Shown one piece after another: positions 1-7,514 of a DNA stretch of 64,000 bases. A program made the translations under genes and the position numbers. The stretch spans positions 1 to 64,000 of the forward strand of contig NZ_JQAR01000003.1 of assembly GCF_001437155.1 (NCBI RefSeq). Direction: 5' to 3'. The notes under the pieces were generated by a model. That model worked only from the letters and a program-made list of their open reading frames with translations. It ran no database searches and was not told the origin of the DNA. The stretch comes from Liquorilactobacillus mali. Its GTDB lineage: Bacteria > Bacillota > Bacilli > Lactobacillales > Lactobacillaceae. Each line of letters starts with the position of its first letter. Position 1 is the stretch's first letter.

Positions 1-57
1 TTGATTTGTCGAAACTTTGTTCAGTTTTCAAAGGTCTACTTAATTGCTTAACGCAAC
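1..57 (-). other. Putative rRNA operon 5' leader (partial)
   Basis: On the minus strand this stretch contains CTTTGAAAACTGAACAAAG (about 11-29), which resembles the TTTGAAAACTGAACAAA-type sequence found in rRNA leaders and 16S-23S spacers of bacilli and lactobacilli. It lies directly downstream of two strong tandem promoters that face the left edge. I infer that a 16S rRNA gene starts just outside the window. No mature rRNA sequence is visible, so a tRNA or other stable-RNA operon is also possible. Confidence 0.55.
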
Positions 58-63
58 CTTTAT

Positions 64-92
64 ATAATACCATGTTTAACAACAACTGTCAA
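64..92 (-). promoter_or_regulatory. Strong sigma-A promoter P2, probably of an rRNA operon
   Basis: Reading the minus strand, a perfect -35 box TTGACA (87-92) is followed after exactly 17 bases by the -10 box TATTAT (64-69). It points off the left edge into the rrn-like leader. Tandem strong promoters are typical of rrn operons in Firmicutes. Confidence 0.7.
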
Positions 93-150
93 ACACTTTT
101 TTATTTATTATTGGTTGCTTTCACTTTTTCTGAAACAAGCAACGAAATTA

Positions 151-179
151 AATATACTCTTAATTTCATCACTCGTCAA
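151..179 (-). promoter_or_regulatory. Strong sigma-A promoter P1, upstream partner of P2
   Basis: On the minus strand TTGACG (174-179) is followed after exactly 17 bases by TATATT (151-156). An A/T-rich tract lies upstream (180-215) and could act as an UP element. It is co-oriented with P2 about 87 bases away, the usual P1-P2 arrangement of rRNA operons. Confidence 0.6.
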
Positions 180-208
180 TCTTTTTATTACTAAAAAACA
201 CAATTTAA

Positions 209-580
209 TTACTTTTTCTTTTTTCTCGTCATTGCTCTCTTTAAAACTTGGAAAAAAGTTAGCGATTTTACTATTTTGTTGGCATCAACATATTTTCTGA
301 TCGCACGTAAAACTTTCTTGGGATCTTTGGAGGAAAAAGTAAATAATCCATTTCTCTTGGTCTTTAGAGCATAGCGTGGAATCCACATTCCTTTAAATAA
401 AACCGATACCACAACAACATCTACTTCTTCCCATGGAATTTGAATGAAGTTTTTTACATTGCGACTATCATAAAATTCAAATCCCTTATCACCTATCATT
501 ATTTTGCCGTAGTCTGTCATTCCCATATGAGAATTTCCCTTAATAACCAGATCCACTGTCGTATTAATCGATTTAACCAT
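209..580 (-). CDS. DUF956 family protein, mannose-PTS associated (ManO-like)
   Basis: This 123-residue protein matches the DUF956 family, small cytosolic proteins that almost always follow Man-family PTS genes and are sometimes called ManO. Visible traits are the start MVKSINTTVDL, a central IPWEEVDVVVVSV strand and a very basic C-terminus ending RKKKK. No catalytic motif is evident and the molecular role is not known; a regulatory link to the PTS has been proposed in lactic acid bacteria. The start has an AAGGAG-type SD. It lies 268 bases after the IID gene, separated by a terminator-like repeat, so it is probably expressed by partial read-through or its own promoter. Confidence 0.8.
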   Translation of the reverse strand: MVKSINTTVDLVIKGNSHMGMTDYGKIMIGDKGFEFYDSRNVKNFIQIPWEEVDVVVVSVLFKGMWIPRYALKTKRNGLFTFSSKDPKKVLRAIRKYVDANKIVKSLTFFQVLKRAMTRKKKK

Positions 581-699
581 TTTTTCTTCTCCTTCTTAAA
601 TTACGTACTTTAAGCAATTATATAGCTTTGCCATTGAACACGTAAAGCATTCTATTTCTATATTTTTCAATCCAATCAAAGACTCACTTATTATAGTAA

Positions 700-830
700 G
701 AAAAGGACCAGATCAAAAATTTCATTTTGACCTAGTCCCTCCTTAATTACATGTAAATGTATTCCATAAGTCAGAATTTCTTGCCTAATTCAAGTTAGGT
801 CTCAAATTTTACTGACTTATCTTATACATT
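700..830 (-). repeat. Dispersed 3'-UTR repeat with terminator hairpin, copy A
   Basis: A 14-bp hairpin (705-718 with 725-738) has the core GACCTAGTCC / GGACCAGATC. On the minus strand it is followed by TTTTCTTAC. On the gene side (740-785) is a tail whose minus-strand form begins GACTTATGGAATACATTTA. Hairpin and tail both recur in copies B (43106-43190) and C (27586-27665). Here the element sits between the IID gene and the DUF956 gene and would act as a partial terminator. Confidence 0.65.
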
Positions 831-848
831 TTTTATTCATTTTTAGTT

Positions 849-1763
849 CTACATTACACCTAAAACATGCATTACTACCCCAAATACAAAGAGGCCAAGT
901 ATGATAACAATTGGAGAAACGTTCTTCTTTAATAGCCACATACATAAGAATGTAATAAGCAAGGCTGCTAGCCCTGGAATCAATTGATTTAAGTTATCTT
1001 GTAAAGTAGTGACCTTGTATTCTGTTAGAGAAAGACCCGAACTCTGCTGAATTAAAGCCTCCTTAATTCCTGCTGCTCCTGAAGGTAATTTACTCCAGTC
1101 AATATATGCACCTGCACTTTGTTTGATACTTGAAACCTTAACTGGACTAAAGTCAACGTTAACCCATCTCTCTATAAGTGCCGCTAATATGAACATACCT
1201 AAGATTGAAGCACCTTTGGTAATATCTTGTAAAATTCCACCAGATAAATCTTCTGTAATTTTTGAACCAGCCCTATATCCTAGTTCTTGTGTATACCACA
1301 TAAAGCCCATTCTAATTGCATTCCAAACGACAAAATAAAGAATTGGTCCAATAATACTTCCACTTATAGCGAGTGATGCGGCCAATGCACCGACAATTGG
1401 TTTAACTGTATACCAGAACACTGGATCACCTACACCAGCTAATGGTCCCATCATACCAACTTTTACACCTTGAATTGTAACATCGTCAATTGGTGCACCG
1501 TTAGCTTTTTCTTCTTCAAGCGCTAATGTTACCCCAATAATTGGTGAAGCTACATATGGATGAGTATTAAAAAATTCCAAATGACGAGTTAGCGCTTCTG
1601 AACGTTCTTCTTTAGTCTTGTATAATCTTTTTAGTGCTGGTATTAAAGTGAAAGCCCAACCACCATTTTGCATTCTTTCATAATTCCACGAACCTTGAAG
1701 GAATGTTGAGCGCCACCAAACACTAATACGATCCTTTTTACTTAATTTAATTTGATTAACCAT
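849..1763 (-). CDS. manN: PTS mannose-family IID component
   Basis: This is the IID membrane subunit of a mannose/fructose/sorbose-family PTS; with IIC it forms the sugar channel. The 304 residues are usual for IID proteins. The N-terminal WWRSTFLQGSWNYERMQNGG block is the family signature, followed by the conserved GPLAGVGDPVFW segment. A long loop before the last membrane segments (about residues 205-255) is present, as in Gram-positive Man-PTS. IIC and IID of this type are the known receptors of class IIa bacteriocins. The gene follows IIC by 17 bases in the same operon. The SD GGAGGG precedes the ATG. Confidence 0.92.
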   Translation of the reverse strand: MVNQIKLSKKDRISVWWRSTFLQGSWNYERMQNGGWAFTLIPALKRLYKTKEERSEALTRHLEFFNTHPYVASPIIGVTLALEEEKANGAPIDDVTIQGVKVGMMGPLAGVGDPVFWYTVKPIVGALAASLAISGSIIGPILYFVVWNAIRMGFMWYTQELGYRAGSKITEDLSGGILQDITKGASILGMFILAALIERWVNVDFSPVKVSSIKQSAGAYIDWSKLPSGAAGIKEALIQQSSGLSLTEYKVTTLQDNLNQLIPGLAALLITFLCMWLLKKNVSPIVIILGLFVFGVVMHVLGVM

Positions 1764-1780
1764 TATTTTTCCCTCCTTCT

Positions 1781-2593
1781 CTAATATTTATCTATCAGGT
1801 CGCCGACTGGATCACCTGTATTTGAACTTCCACCATCGCCGTTACTATTGCCGCCTTTTTTCGAAAGAGTCAAGTAAATCAACGCTATTGAAATACCAAT
1901 AGCACCAAGTCCGATAAGTGTAATTTCACTAATAGCTGCAAAAACAAATCCAAGGATGAAGAATGGCCAAACTTCGCGACTAGCCATCATGTTTATAACC
2001 ATTGCATAACCAACGGCAACAACCATTCCACCACCAATAGATAAACCATCTGTCAACCAACTTGGCATTGAGCTTAATAATGACTTAACTGGGCCCGCAC
2101 CTAAAGCTAAAATTAGAGCTGCTGGAATTGCAATACGTAATCCCTGCAAACAGATAGCGACAATTTGCCAAAATTCGATTTTCCTAAAACTACCTTCTTT
2201 AGCAGCACCATCCATAAGGTGAACAATACCTGTTGCTAACGTACGAGTAATAATAGTGAGAAGAAGACCTGCAACTGCCAGAGGGATCGCTATAGCAATA
2301 GCTGATGAAACCCCTGCACGTCCTTGACCACCTAAAACTAAAATAATTGCTGATGCAATCGATGCGAGAGCTGCATCAGGTGCAACTGCAGCACCAATAT
2401 TTGACCAACCCAATGCGATCATTTGTAAACTTCCGCCTAAAATAACACATGGTAATAATTGCCCTGTTACTAAACCTACCAATGTACAAGCAATAACTGG
2501 TTGATGAAAATGAAATTCATCCAAAATGCCTTCCATGCCGGCTAAAAACGCCACTAAGACAACCAAAATGATTTGAATCATACTCAGGTTCAT
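1781..2593 (-). CDS. manM: PTS mannose-family IIC component
   Basis: This 270-residue integral membrane protein is the IIC subunit of the Man-family PTS. It starts MNLSMIQIILVVLVAFLAGMEG, then shows the family's GLVTGQLLPCVILGGSLQMIALGWSN region and several further hydrophobic segments. The Gly/Ser/Asn-rich C-terminal tail (GGNSNGDGGSSNTG) is typical of lactic acid bacterial ManM. It translocates hexoses such as glucose or mannose together with IID and hands them to IIB for phosphorylation. It lies 23 bases after IIAB. The substrate cannot be settled from sequence, but the close resemblance to ManM points to glucose/mannose. Confidence 0.92.
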   Translation of the reverse strand: MNLSMIQIILVVLVAFLAGMEGILDEFHFHQPVIACTLVGLVTGQLLPCVILGGSLQMIALGWSNIGAAVAPDAALASIASAIILVLGGQGRAGVSSAIAIAIPLAVAGLLLTIITRTLATGIVHLMDGAAKEGSFRKIEFWQIVAICLQGLRIAIPAALILALGAGPVKSLLSSMPSWLTDGLSIGGGMVVAVGYAMVINMMASREVWPFFILGFVFAAISEITLIGLGAIGISIALIYLTLSKKGGNSNGDGGSSNTGDPVGDLIDKY

Positions 2594-2616
2594 AATTTAT
2601 CCTCCATTTCTTTTGA

Positions 2617-3588
2617 CTAATGCTTTTCCTTCAACATTTCTTGTGCCTTTTTAAGAATGTTATCCATATTTTCTCTGCCATCACTTGGAACTTTACGTAC
2701 ATCAAAGGAAATTCCTGCATCTTCCAATTCCTTATATGCATCAATATCGCTCTGATCAAACGCCAGAACCTTATTAGGCTGTACTTTCCCAGCAGAATGT
2801 GCCATTGAGCCAATATTTAGTGTTTTAATAGGCACTCCACCTTTAATTGCCTTTAATGCATCTTGTGGATTTTCAAAAAGCAGCAAAGCTCTTTGTCCTC
2901 CAAAATGCTTATCATCTTTTGCTAATTTAATCATCTGCTCAATTGGCACCACATGTGCTTTGACACCTGCTGGAGCTGCTTGTGTGATCATCTTTGTGCG
3001 TAAATCATCTCTAGCTACATTGTCAGAAACAACAATAATTCGGGTTGGGTTAACCGTCTTGCTCCAAGCCGTTGCAACCTGTCCATGCAATAAACGTGAA
3101 TCAATTCGTGCAAGAACATATTCAAATTTGCCTGGGCGACCACTAGTGTTAGTTCCTGCAGCTGTTGCAGTCTTCACTTCTTTAGGTTGCAATTTCTCTG
3201 GCTTAACCTTCACACCGTCTTTTGCTGTCTCTATAATGTGTGTCGCAATTTCCTGGGCAGATTCCATTGATAATCTTGATGCATAAGCTTCAATTACCAT
3301 TGGAAGATTCATCCCAGCAACAATCGCCCATTTGTCTTTATGTTGCTCTAACAAATTGTTGGCTTGATTAAATGGTGTTCCACCCCATAGGTCAATCAAG
3401 AAGAGAACTTCATCTTGATTATCAAAAGAAGAAATAGCTTCTTCCATTTTGGTTCTTACATCATCTGGGCCTTCATTAGGCATTAAGGTTACAGCCTTAA
3501 CATTTTCTTGTTCGCCAAAAATCATCGAACCAGACTGGAAAATGCCTTCTGCAAACCCGCCGTGGCTCGCAAGAATAATTCCTACCAT
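2617..3588 (-). CDS. manL: PTS mannose-family fused IIAB component
   Basis: This 323-residue cytosolic phosphocarrier has an N-terminal IIA domain (about 1-130; phospho-His in GIILASHGGF) and a C-terminal IIB domain (about 155-320; phospho-His in RIDSRLLHGQV), joined by an Ala/Thr-rich linker. Phosphate moves from HPr to IIA, then IIB, then the incoming hexose. Length and domain order match ManL of streptococci and lactobacilli. The start is supported by the sequence GGAGGTATTAAAC before ATG. It is the second gene of the operon, 92 bases after the separate IIB gene. Confidence 0.93.
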   Translation of the reverse strand: MVGIILASHGGFAEGIFQSGSMIFGEQENVKAVTLMPNEGPDDVRTKMEEAISSFDNQDEVLFLIDLWGGTPFNQANNLLEQHKDKWAIVAGMNLPMVIEAYASRLSMESAQEIATHIIETAKDGVKVKPEKLQPKEVKTATAAGTNTSGRPGKFEYVLARIDSRLLHGQVATAWSKTVNPTRIIVVSDNVARDDLRTKMITQAAPAGVKAHVVPIEQMIKLAKDDKHFGGQRALLLFENPQDALKAIKGGVPIKTLNIGSMAHSAGKVQPNKVLAFDQSDIDAYKELEDAGISFDVRKVPSDGRENMDNILKKAQEMLKEKH

Positions 3589-3680
3589 GTTTAATACCTC
3601 CTAATATTTTTTCTTTTGCATCTTATGCAAAAGTTGATAAAACCTACTATATAACTCCACTATATTAAGTAATAAATCCA

Positions 3681-4178
3681 TCAAACCAATTTTTTTTCTG
3701 AGAGTGCATGCCACAAATCCTTTGAACTATCGCCCGATACTTTACGAACATCCAGCTTAATTCCCTTCTTGTGAATCCAAGAAAAAGCTGCCACATCCAC
3801 ATCATTCACTGCAATCGCATCACTAACCATTACCTTTGTTTTATCAAAACTAATTGCACCAATATTGACAGTATCAACTGCAACACCACCTGCAATCAAT
3901 CTCTTAGCATCTAAAGGTTCTTCTACTAGAATCATCACCTTTAGCAAACTAAAACGAATATCGTGGTAAATGCCGATCATCTTAGCAACTGTAATGACGT
4001 TGACGTTTATTCCCGGCGGACTGGCTTGTATCAATAAAGTTCTTCTAATTCTGTCTCTTGCAACTTTGTCAGAAACCACTAAAATACGATTAACCTTTGT
4101 TACCTTTGCCCAATTAGTAGTTACTTGACCGTGAAGCAATCGGCTATCAATTCGTAAAAGACGAACATCCATAGGCAC
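3681..4178 (-). CDS. Stand-alone PTS IIB component, mannose/fructose/sorbose family
   Basis: This 165-residue IIB domain has the phospho-His motif RIDSRLLHGQV and the RILVVSDKVARD strand, close to the IIB half of the fused IIAB protein encoded next to it. It is the first gene after the sigma-54 promoter. The operon thus encodes two IIB domains, both with an intact active-site His. Operons of this kind (separate IIB, then IIAB, IIC, IID, DUF956) occur in enterococci and lactobacilli. The free IIB could act as a second phosphate donor or as a signal domain for the LevR-type activator; this is inference. Confidence 0.88.
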   Translation of the reverse strand: MPMDVRLLRIDSRLLHGQVTTNWAKVTKVNRILVVSDKVARDRIRRTLLIQASPPGINVNVITVAKMIGIYHDIRFSLLKVMILVEEPLDAKRLIAGGVAVDTVNIGAISFDKTKVMVSDAIAVNDVDVAAFSWIHKKGIKLDVRKVSGDSSKDLWHALSEKKLV

Positions 4179-4232
4179 TGCTTATCACCTCATAGCAAAT
4201 GAAATTGTCACTTAATATAGTTTGTAGTCATC

Positions 4233-4247
4233 TTGTAAGCGATACCT
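4233..4247 (+). promoter_or_regulatory. Probable cre (CcpA site) at the start of the mannose PTS operon
   Basis: TTGTAAGCGATACCT matches the cre consensus WTGNAANCGNWWNCA at all but the last base. It lies just downstream of the predicted sigma-54 transcription start (about 4251), where CcpA could block elongation. The site is near-palindromic, so strand is nominal. Confidence 0.5.
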
Positions 4248-4261
4248 ACACCCTATGTATT

Positions 4262-4278
4262 AGCAACTTTCATGCCAA
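4262..4278 (-). promoter_or_regulatory. Sigma-54 (-24/-12) promoter of the mannose PTS operon
   Basis: The minus strand reads TTGGCATGAAAGTTGCT. The invariant GG (4275-4276) and GC (4263-4264) are separated by exactly 10 bases, and only small changes separate it from the consensus TTGGCACN5TTGCA. It lies about 85 bases before the first PTS gene and just after the gene for a sigma-54 activator of the LevR family. Function requires RpoN encoded elsewhere. Confidence 0.85.
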
Positions 4279-4324
4279 GTTTTGTGTATTATCGAATTTT
4301 CCTTCCATTAAGGGCTTTCTTTAT

Positions 4325-4370
4325 AAAAAAACAAATAATGACACACTAAAATTTAGTGTGTCATTATTTG
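4325..4370 (-). terminator. Strong terminator after levR-type gene
   Basis: A perfect 19-bp inverted repeat (4332-4350 and 4352-4370) is followed on the minus strand by seven T (4325-4331). It begins five bases after the stop codon of the activator gene and separates it from the sigma-54 promoter of the PTS operon. Confidence 0.9.
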
Positions 4371-4374
4371 TGTA

Positions 4375-7215
4375 TCAATTTTTCTGGAATTCTGTATTAA
4401 AAAGTTGCATTATATAATAAATTTCATTCCCACCTAATTTGATGTTCAAGGCTTCTTGAAGTATCTCATTGGCCTGTTGTACTGTACTATACAATGAGTC
4501 CTTCTTCATCAACTCAAGTTCATCAGCAGGAACTGCCATTTCAGAATTCGTTAAAACCCTCTCAATTGCTCCGGCCAAATGCATAATCAAACTGATTTTA
4601 AAGGCATTTGTAAGTTTTTTTTGAACCCTTCTATCGAGAAAGTCACAGTATTTCCACAGTATTCCCGTAATTTTCTTAGGATTTATAAATGTAAAATACT
4701 GCTCTAAATATTTCTGGGCAATCTCTTCTGTAAGAACATCAGAATACTCAAAATCCTCGCTTTGATCTATTTCTAATTCCATACCCTCAATCAAGCTGAT
4801 TAAACTCTCTCCACCATCTTGTAATAACTTTTCTAGCGGAATAAAGGGAACCGACACATTGGGATCAACTATTCCAGTTGCAGCCACTATTCGCTGATTC
4901 TTCTTTATCTTTTGTACTTCTTGTTTCATCTGTACTACCGAAATCGGGATGACTTTTAGGTCATTAATTAAATTATCAATGAGGATTTTGTCCAATAACT
5001 CCTTAATTTTTTTTGCTGTTCCTTCACCCGTAGAACAAACTGCAATAATAACTTTCTGTCGTCCATCATCGTTTGGTAGTGTACCTTTCTCCTTTTTTTC
5101 TGTAACCTTTTCTGTGGTACGTGAGTATCCTGCAAATTCACGCAATTCACGGTACACCGTCAATAGATCACTGTCGATTAACGCCGTCTTACGAGCAGCT
5201 TCTAGGATCATCGCAGTTGTAACCATGTCAATCGTTCGAACCTCTATCCGCGTTTTCTCCGTCAACTTGCTGCTAAAGGTACTTAAAGATCCCATATCTA
5301 CTAAAAGCAGTACCCCATTGCCTTGATTTATTTTCTTCACTTGGACAGCAATTCCGTCCAGTGCAACTTTTGGACTCATTTCTAGCGGCATATCAAAGGA
5401 AGTTATATTATCAACTGATAATAATTGCGTAACTACCTGAGCCATTGATGAAGCAGTACTTTTACCATGTGCCGCAACTACAATACCAACCTTTCCCGCC
5501 TTTGGTTCTGCTTTTAGTGATGCAAGCAAAATTGCCATATAATACACTTCTGACTCAGGAATAGGAAATTGGTAAGAGTCTTCTATTATGCCTTTGACCT
5601 TCTGTGCGACTTCTAATTCATCCGGATAATCATGTACCATGGACGTCAAATCCTTTGATATTTGTCTAAGCGGCTTGCCAGACTGGATTCTCTTCACAAA
5701 AGAACTGATATGTAGGCTCATTGCATATATGAAATTAGCGCGTGCAGGATAAGCCTCTTCTTCAACCAAAAATTTTTGAATTCTCTTTGTTAAATCAATT
5801 ATATCCTGATCGACAATTTCATTTAATTTATTCTCCGCCTTGTCAAGTTTTCCTCTACTATAAAATGATTTCAAATGTAAATTGATATCCGTCATAATAA
5901 AATTGTTTATTGATGATTTGTCTAATCCTTCATCCTTTAAAAGAGCCGCTTTATCACCAATAATTTCATATAGATTATATGGCAATTCATAACTATCAAC
6001 TTCGGTATATTTCTTTTGGGCATCAGGTTTAATGATCATCTTTGTATCTAATAATTTCGTTATCTCACCTAGTTCATGCCTATTATTTGCCAAGTGGGAC
6101 AACCCATCCTTGATATTTGGCGGTAATTGTTCGAATTGTAAACTAATTTCATTTTTATCTTGCATGCTGTTCAAAAAGCCCTGTGCACACACAAGTTGAA
6201 CATTTGATTTAAGTTGCCCAACATTTCCATATGTGACACTCCCAATTAACGCCTGTACTACATCTTCATTTAGACATATATTCTTCTGAATTCGATTTGC
6301 TTCGAGAGTCAGCAGCTGTTCCAGCAACTGAATCTTTTCGTGTGCAGTTTTTTGCTGAAAAGCAGGTAATTGAATAATAATGGGGATTCTTCTTACAAAT
6401 GTTTGAAGCAGCGAACTCTCTGGATTCTCAGTTGTAGCACAAACTAATCTGATATCAGCATGATGTACCTTCGCGGTTTCGCCAAGTCTACTATATATAC
6501 CATGATCCATGAAATAAAAAATCATTTCTTGCCCCTCAGGAGGCAAACGGTGAACTTCATCCAGAAACAGCATTCCACCATCAGCTTGCTGAATCAAACC
6601 GTCCTTATCCTCATTAGCTCCTGTAAAAGCACCTTTAACATATCCAAACAGATGAGACATTAACAATTGTGGGTTATGAGCATAATCTGCACAATTGAAT
6701 GTAATAAACTGTTTTTTCGTTAAAATATCGGAATCGACCGCAAAATGATACATAGTATTAGCAAAATAAGTTTTACCTGAACCAGTTGGGCCAATAATCA
6801 ATGTATTTAATCCATGTGGCGGATAGAGCAAAGCCGCTTTAGCCTGTTCAACTTGATTCTTTAAACTGTCTTGGTGTCCAACCATGCTTTCAAAAGTGTT
6901 TCCTTTTCTCCTTGAAAAAGGAGTGAAAACTTTCTTAGGTTCAATGCTTTTATCTGCAGCAAAACCTATTTTTGTACTTTCAATCTTTTTTTCTTCAATC
7001 GGATCAAGTTTTATCCCAGTTGTGTTCAACCAATATCTTACTGGTCTGCCACTTTGTTTATTCACAAGACCTTCGCGTACAAGTTGATTTAACTCCTTAC
7101 TGACATTCGATCTAAGGATACCTAGTCCTTCCGCCACCTCACTGGTTGTAACAGCCTCAATCATCCCAGTGCCATGACTCGCTAAATAATCAATAATTTT
7201 TTCGCGCCGTGTCAT
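4375..7215 (-). CDS. LevR/ManR-type sigma-54-dependent PTS activator
   Basis: This 946-residue regulator would activate the neighbouring mannose PTS operon. In order it has an N-terminal winged HTH (about 1-65), a sigma-54 AAA+ domain with Walker A GPTGSGKT (142-149) and the sigma-54 contact loop GAFTGA (195-200), PRD1 (His near 502), an EIIA-Man-like domain (His near 583 in VVAAHG), an EIIB-Gat-like domain (Cys near 727 in AVCSTGEG), and PRD2 at the C-terminus. Phosphorylation of these sites by HPr and the PTS sets activity in the family. An in-frame ATG exists 29 codons upstream, but the start at 7215 has the SD AAAGGGG eight bases before it and begins at the HTH. Confidence 0.92.
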   Translation of the reverse strand: MTRREKIIDYLASHGTGMIEAVTTSEVAEGLGILRSNVSKELNQLVREGLVNKQSGRPVRYWLNTTGIKLDPIEEKKIESTKIGFAADKSIEPKKVFTPFSRRKGNTFESMVGHQDSLKNQVEQAKAALLYPPHGLNTLIIGPTGSGKTYFANTMYHFAVDSDILTKKQFITFNCADYAHNPQLLMSHLFGYVKGAFTGANEDKDGLIQQADGGMLFLDEVHRLPPEGQEMIFYFMDHGIYSRLGETAKVHHADIRLVCATTENPESSLLQTFVRRIPIIIQLPAFQQKTAHEKIQLLEQLLTLEANRIQKNICLNEDVVQALIGSVTYGNVGQLKSNVQLVCAQGFLNSMQDKNEISLQFEQLPPNIKDGLSHLANNRHELGEITKLLDTKMIIKPDAQKKYTEVDSYELPYNLYEIIGDKAALLKDEGLDKSSINNFIMTDINLHLKSFYSRGKLDKAENKLNEIVDQDIIDLTKRIQKFLVEEEAYPARANFIYAMSLHISSFVKRIQSGKPLRQISKDLTSMVHDYPDELEVAQKVKGIIEDSYQFPIPESEVYYMAILLASLKAEPKAGKVGIVVAAHGKSTASSMAQVVTQLLSVDNITSFDMPLEMSPKVALDGIAVQVKKINQGNGVLLLVDMGSLSTFSSKLTEKTRIEVRTIDMVTTAMILEAARKTALIDSDLLTVYRELREFAGYSRTTEKVTEKKEKGTLPNDDGRQKVIIAVCSTGEGTAKKIKELLDKILIDNLINDLKVIPISVVQMKQEVQKIKKNQRIVAATGIVDPNVSVPFIPLEKLLQDGGESLISLIEGMELEIDQSEDFEYSDVLTEEIAQKYLEQYFTFINPKKITGILWKYCDFLDRRVQKKLTNAFKISLIMHLAGAIERVLTNSEMAVPADELELMKKDSLYSTVQQANEILQEALNIKLGGNEIYYIMQLFNTEFQKN

Positions 7216-7388
7216 ACTTGTAACCCCTTTCGCATTGTGTATCAAGAGTGTATCACTCATTTGAATTAGTTTCAAATTTTGACACTCAAATGTAAAACAC
7301 AATCTTTCTTACACAATATTCAGTAGCTAGTTTTACTCACAAACAGCTTCATATAATTAGCTTGAAGTTGTGGTAAAGTACGCTGCAT

Positions 7389-7436
7389 AAAAAAGGAGAT
7401 TACTGAAAATTTAAAAACATTTTCGGTAATCTCCTT
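7389..7436 (-). terminator. Terminator after oppA
   Basis: A 16-bp hairpin (7393-7408 with 7421-7436) is followed on the minus strand by six T. It lies about 80 bases after the oppA stop codon and insulates it from the activator gene start region. Confidence 0.85.
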
Positions 7437-7514
7437 CATTTTTGAAACATATTAGGTTCTTCTATTCCTTGCTAGCGTCACACTGAAAAAATAATTTCTG
7501 CTTTGGTTACTTCA

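Noticed and set aside
2631-2813. 60-codon frame inside the IIAB gene
   Set aside because: It is an out-of-frame reading of a well supported coding sequence.
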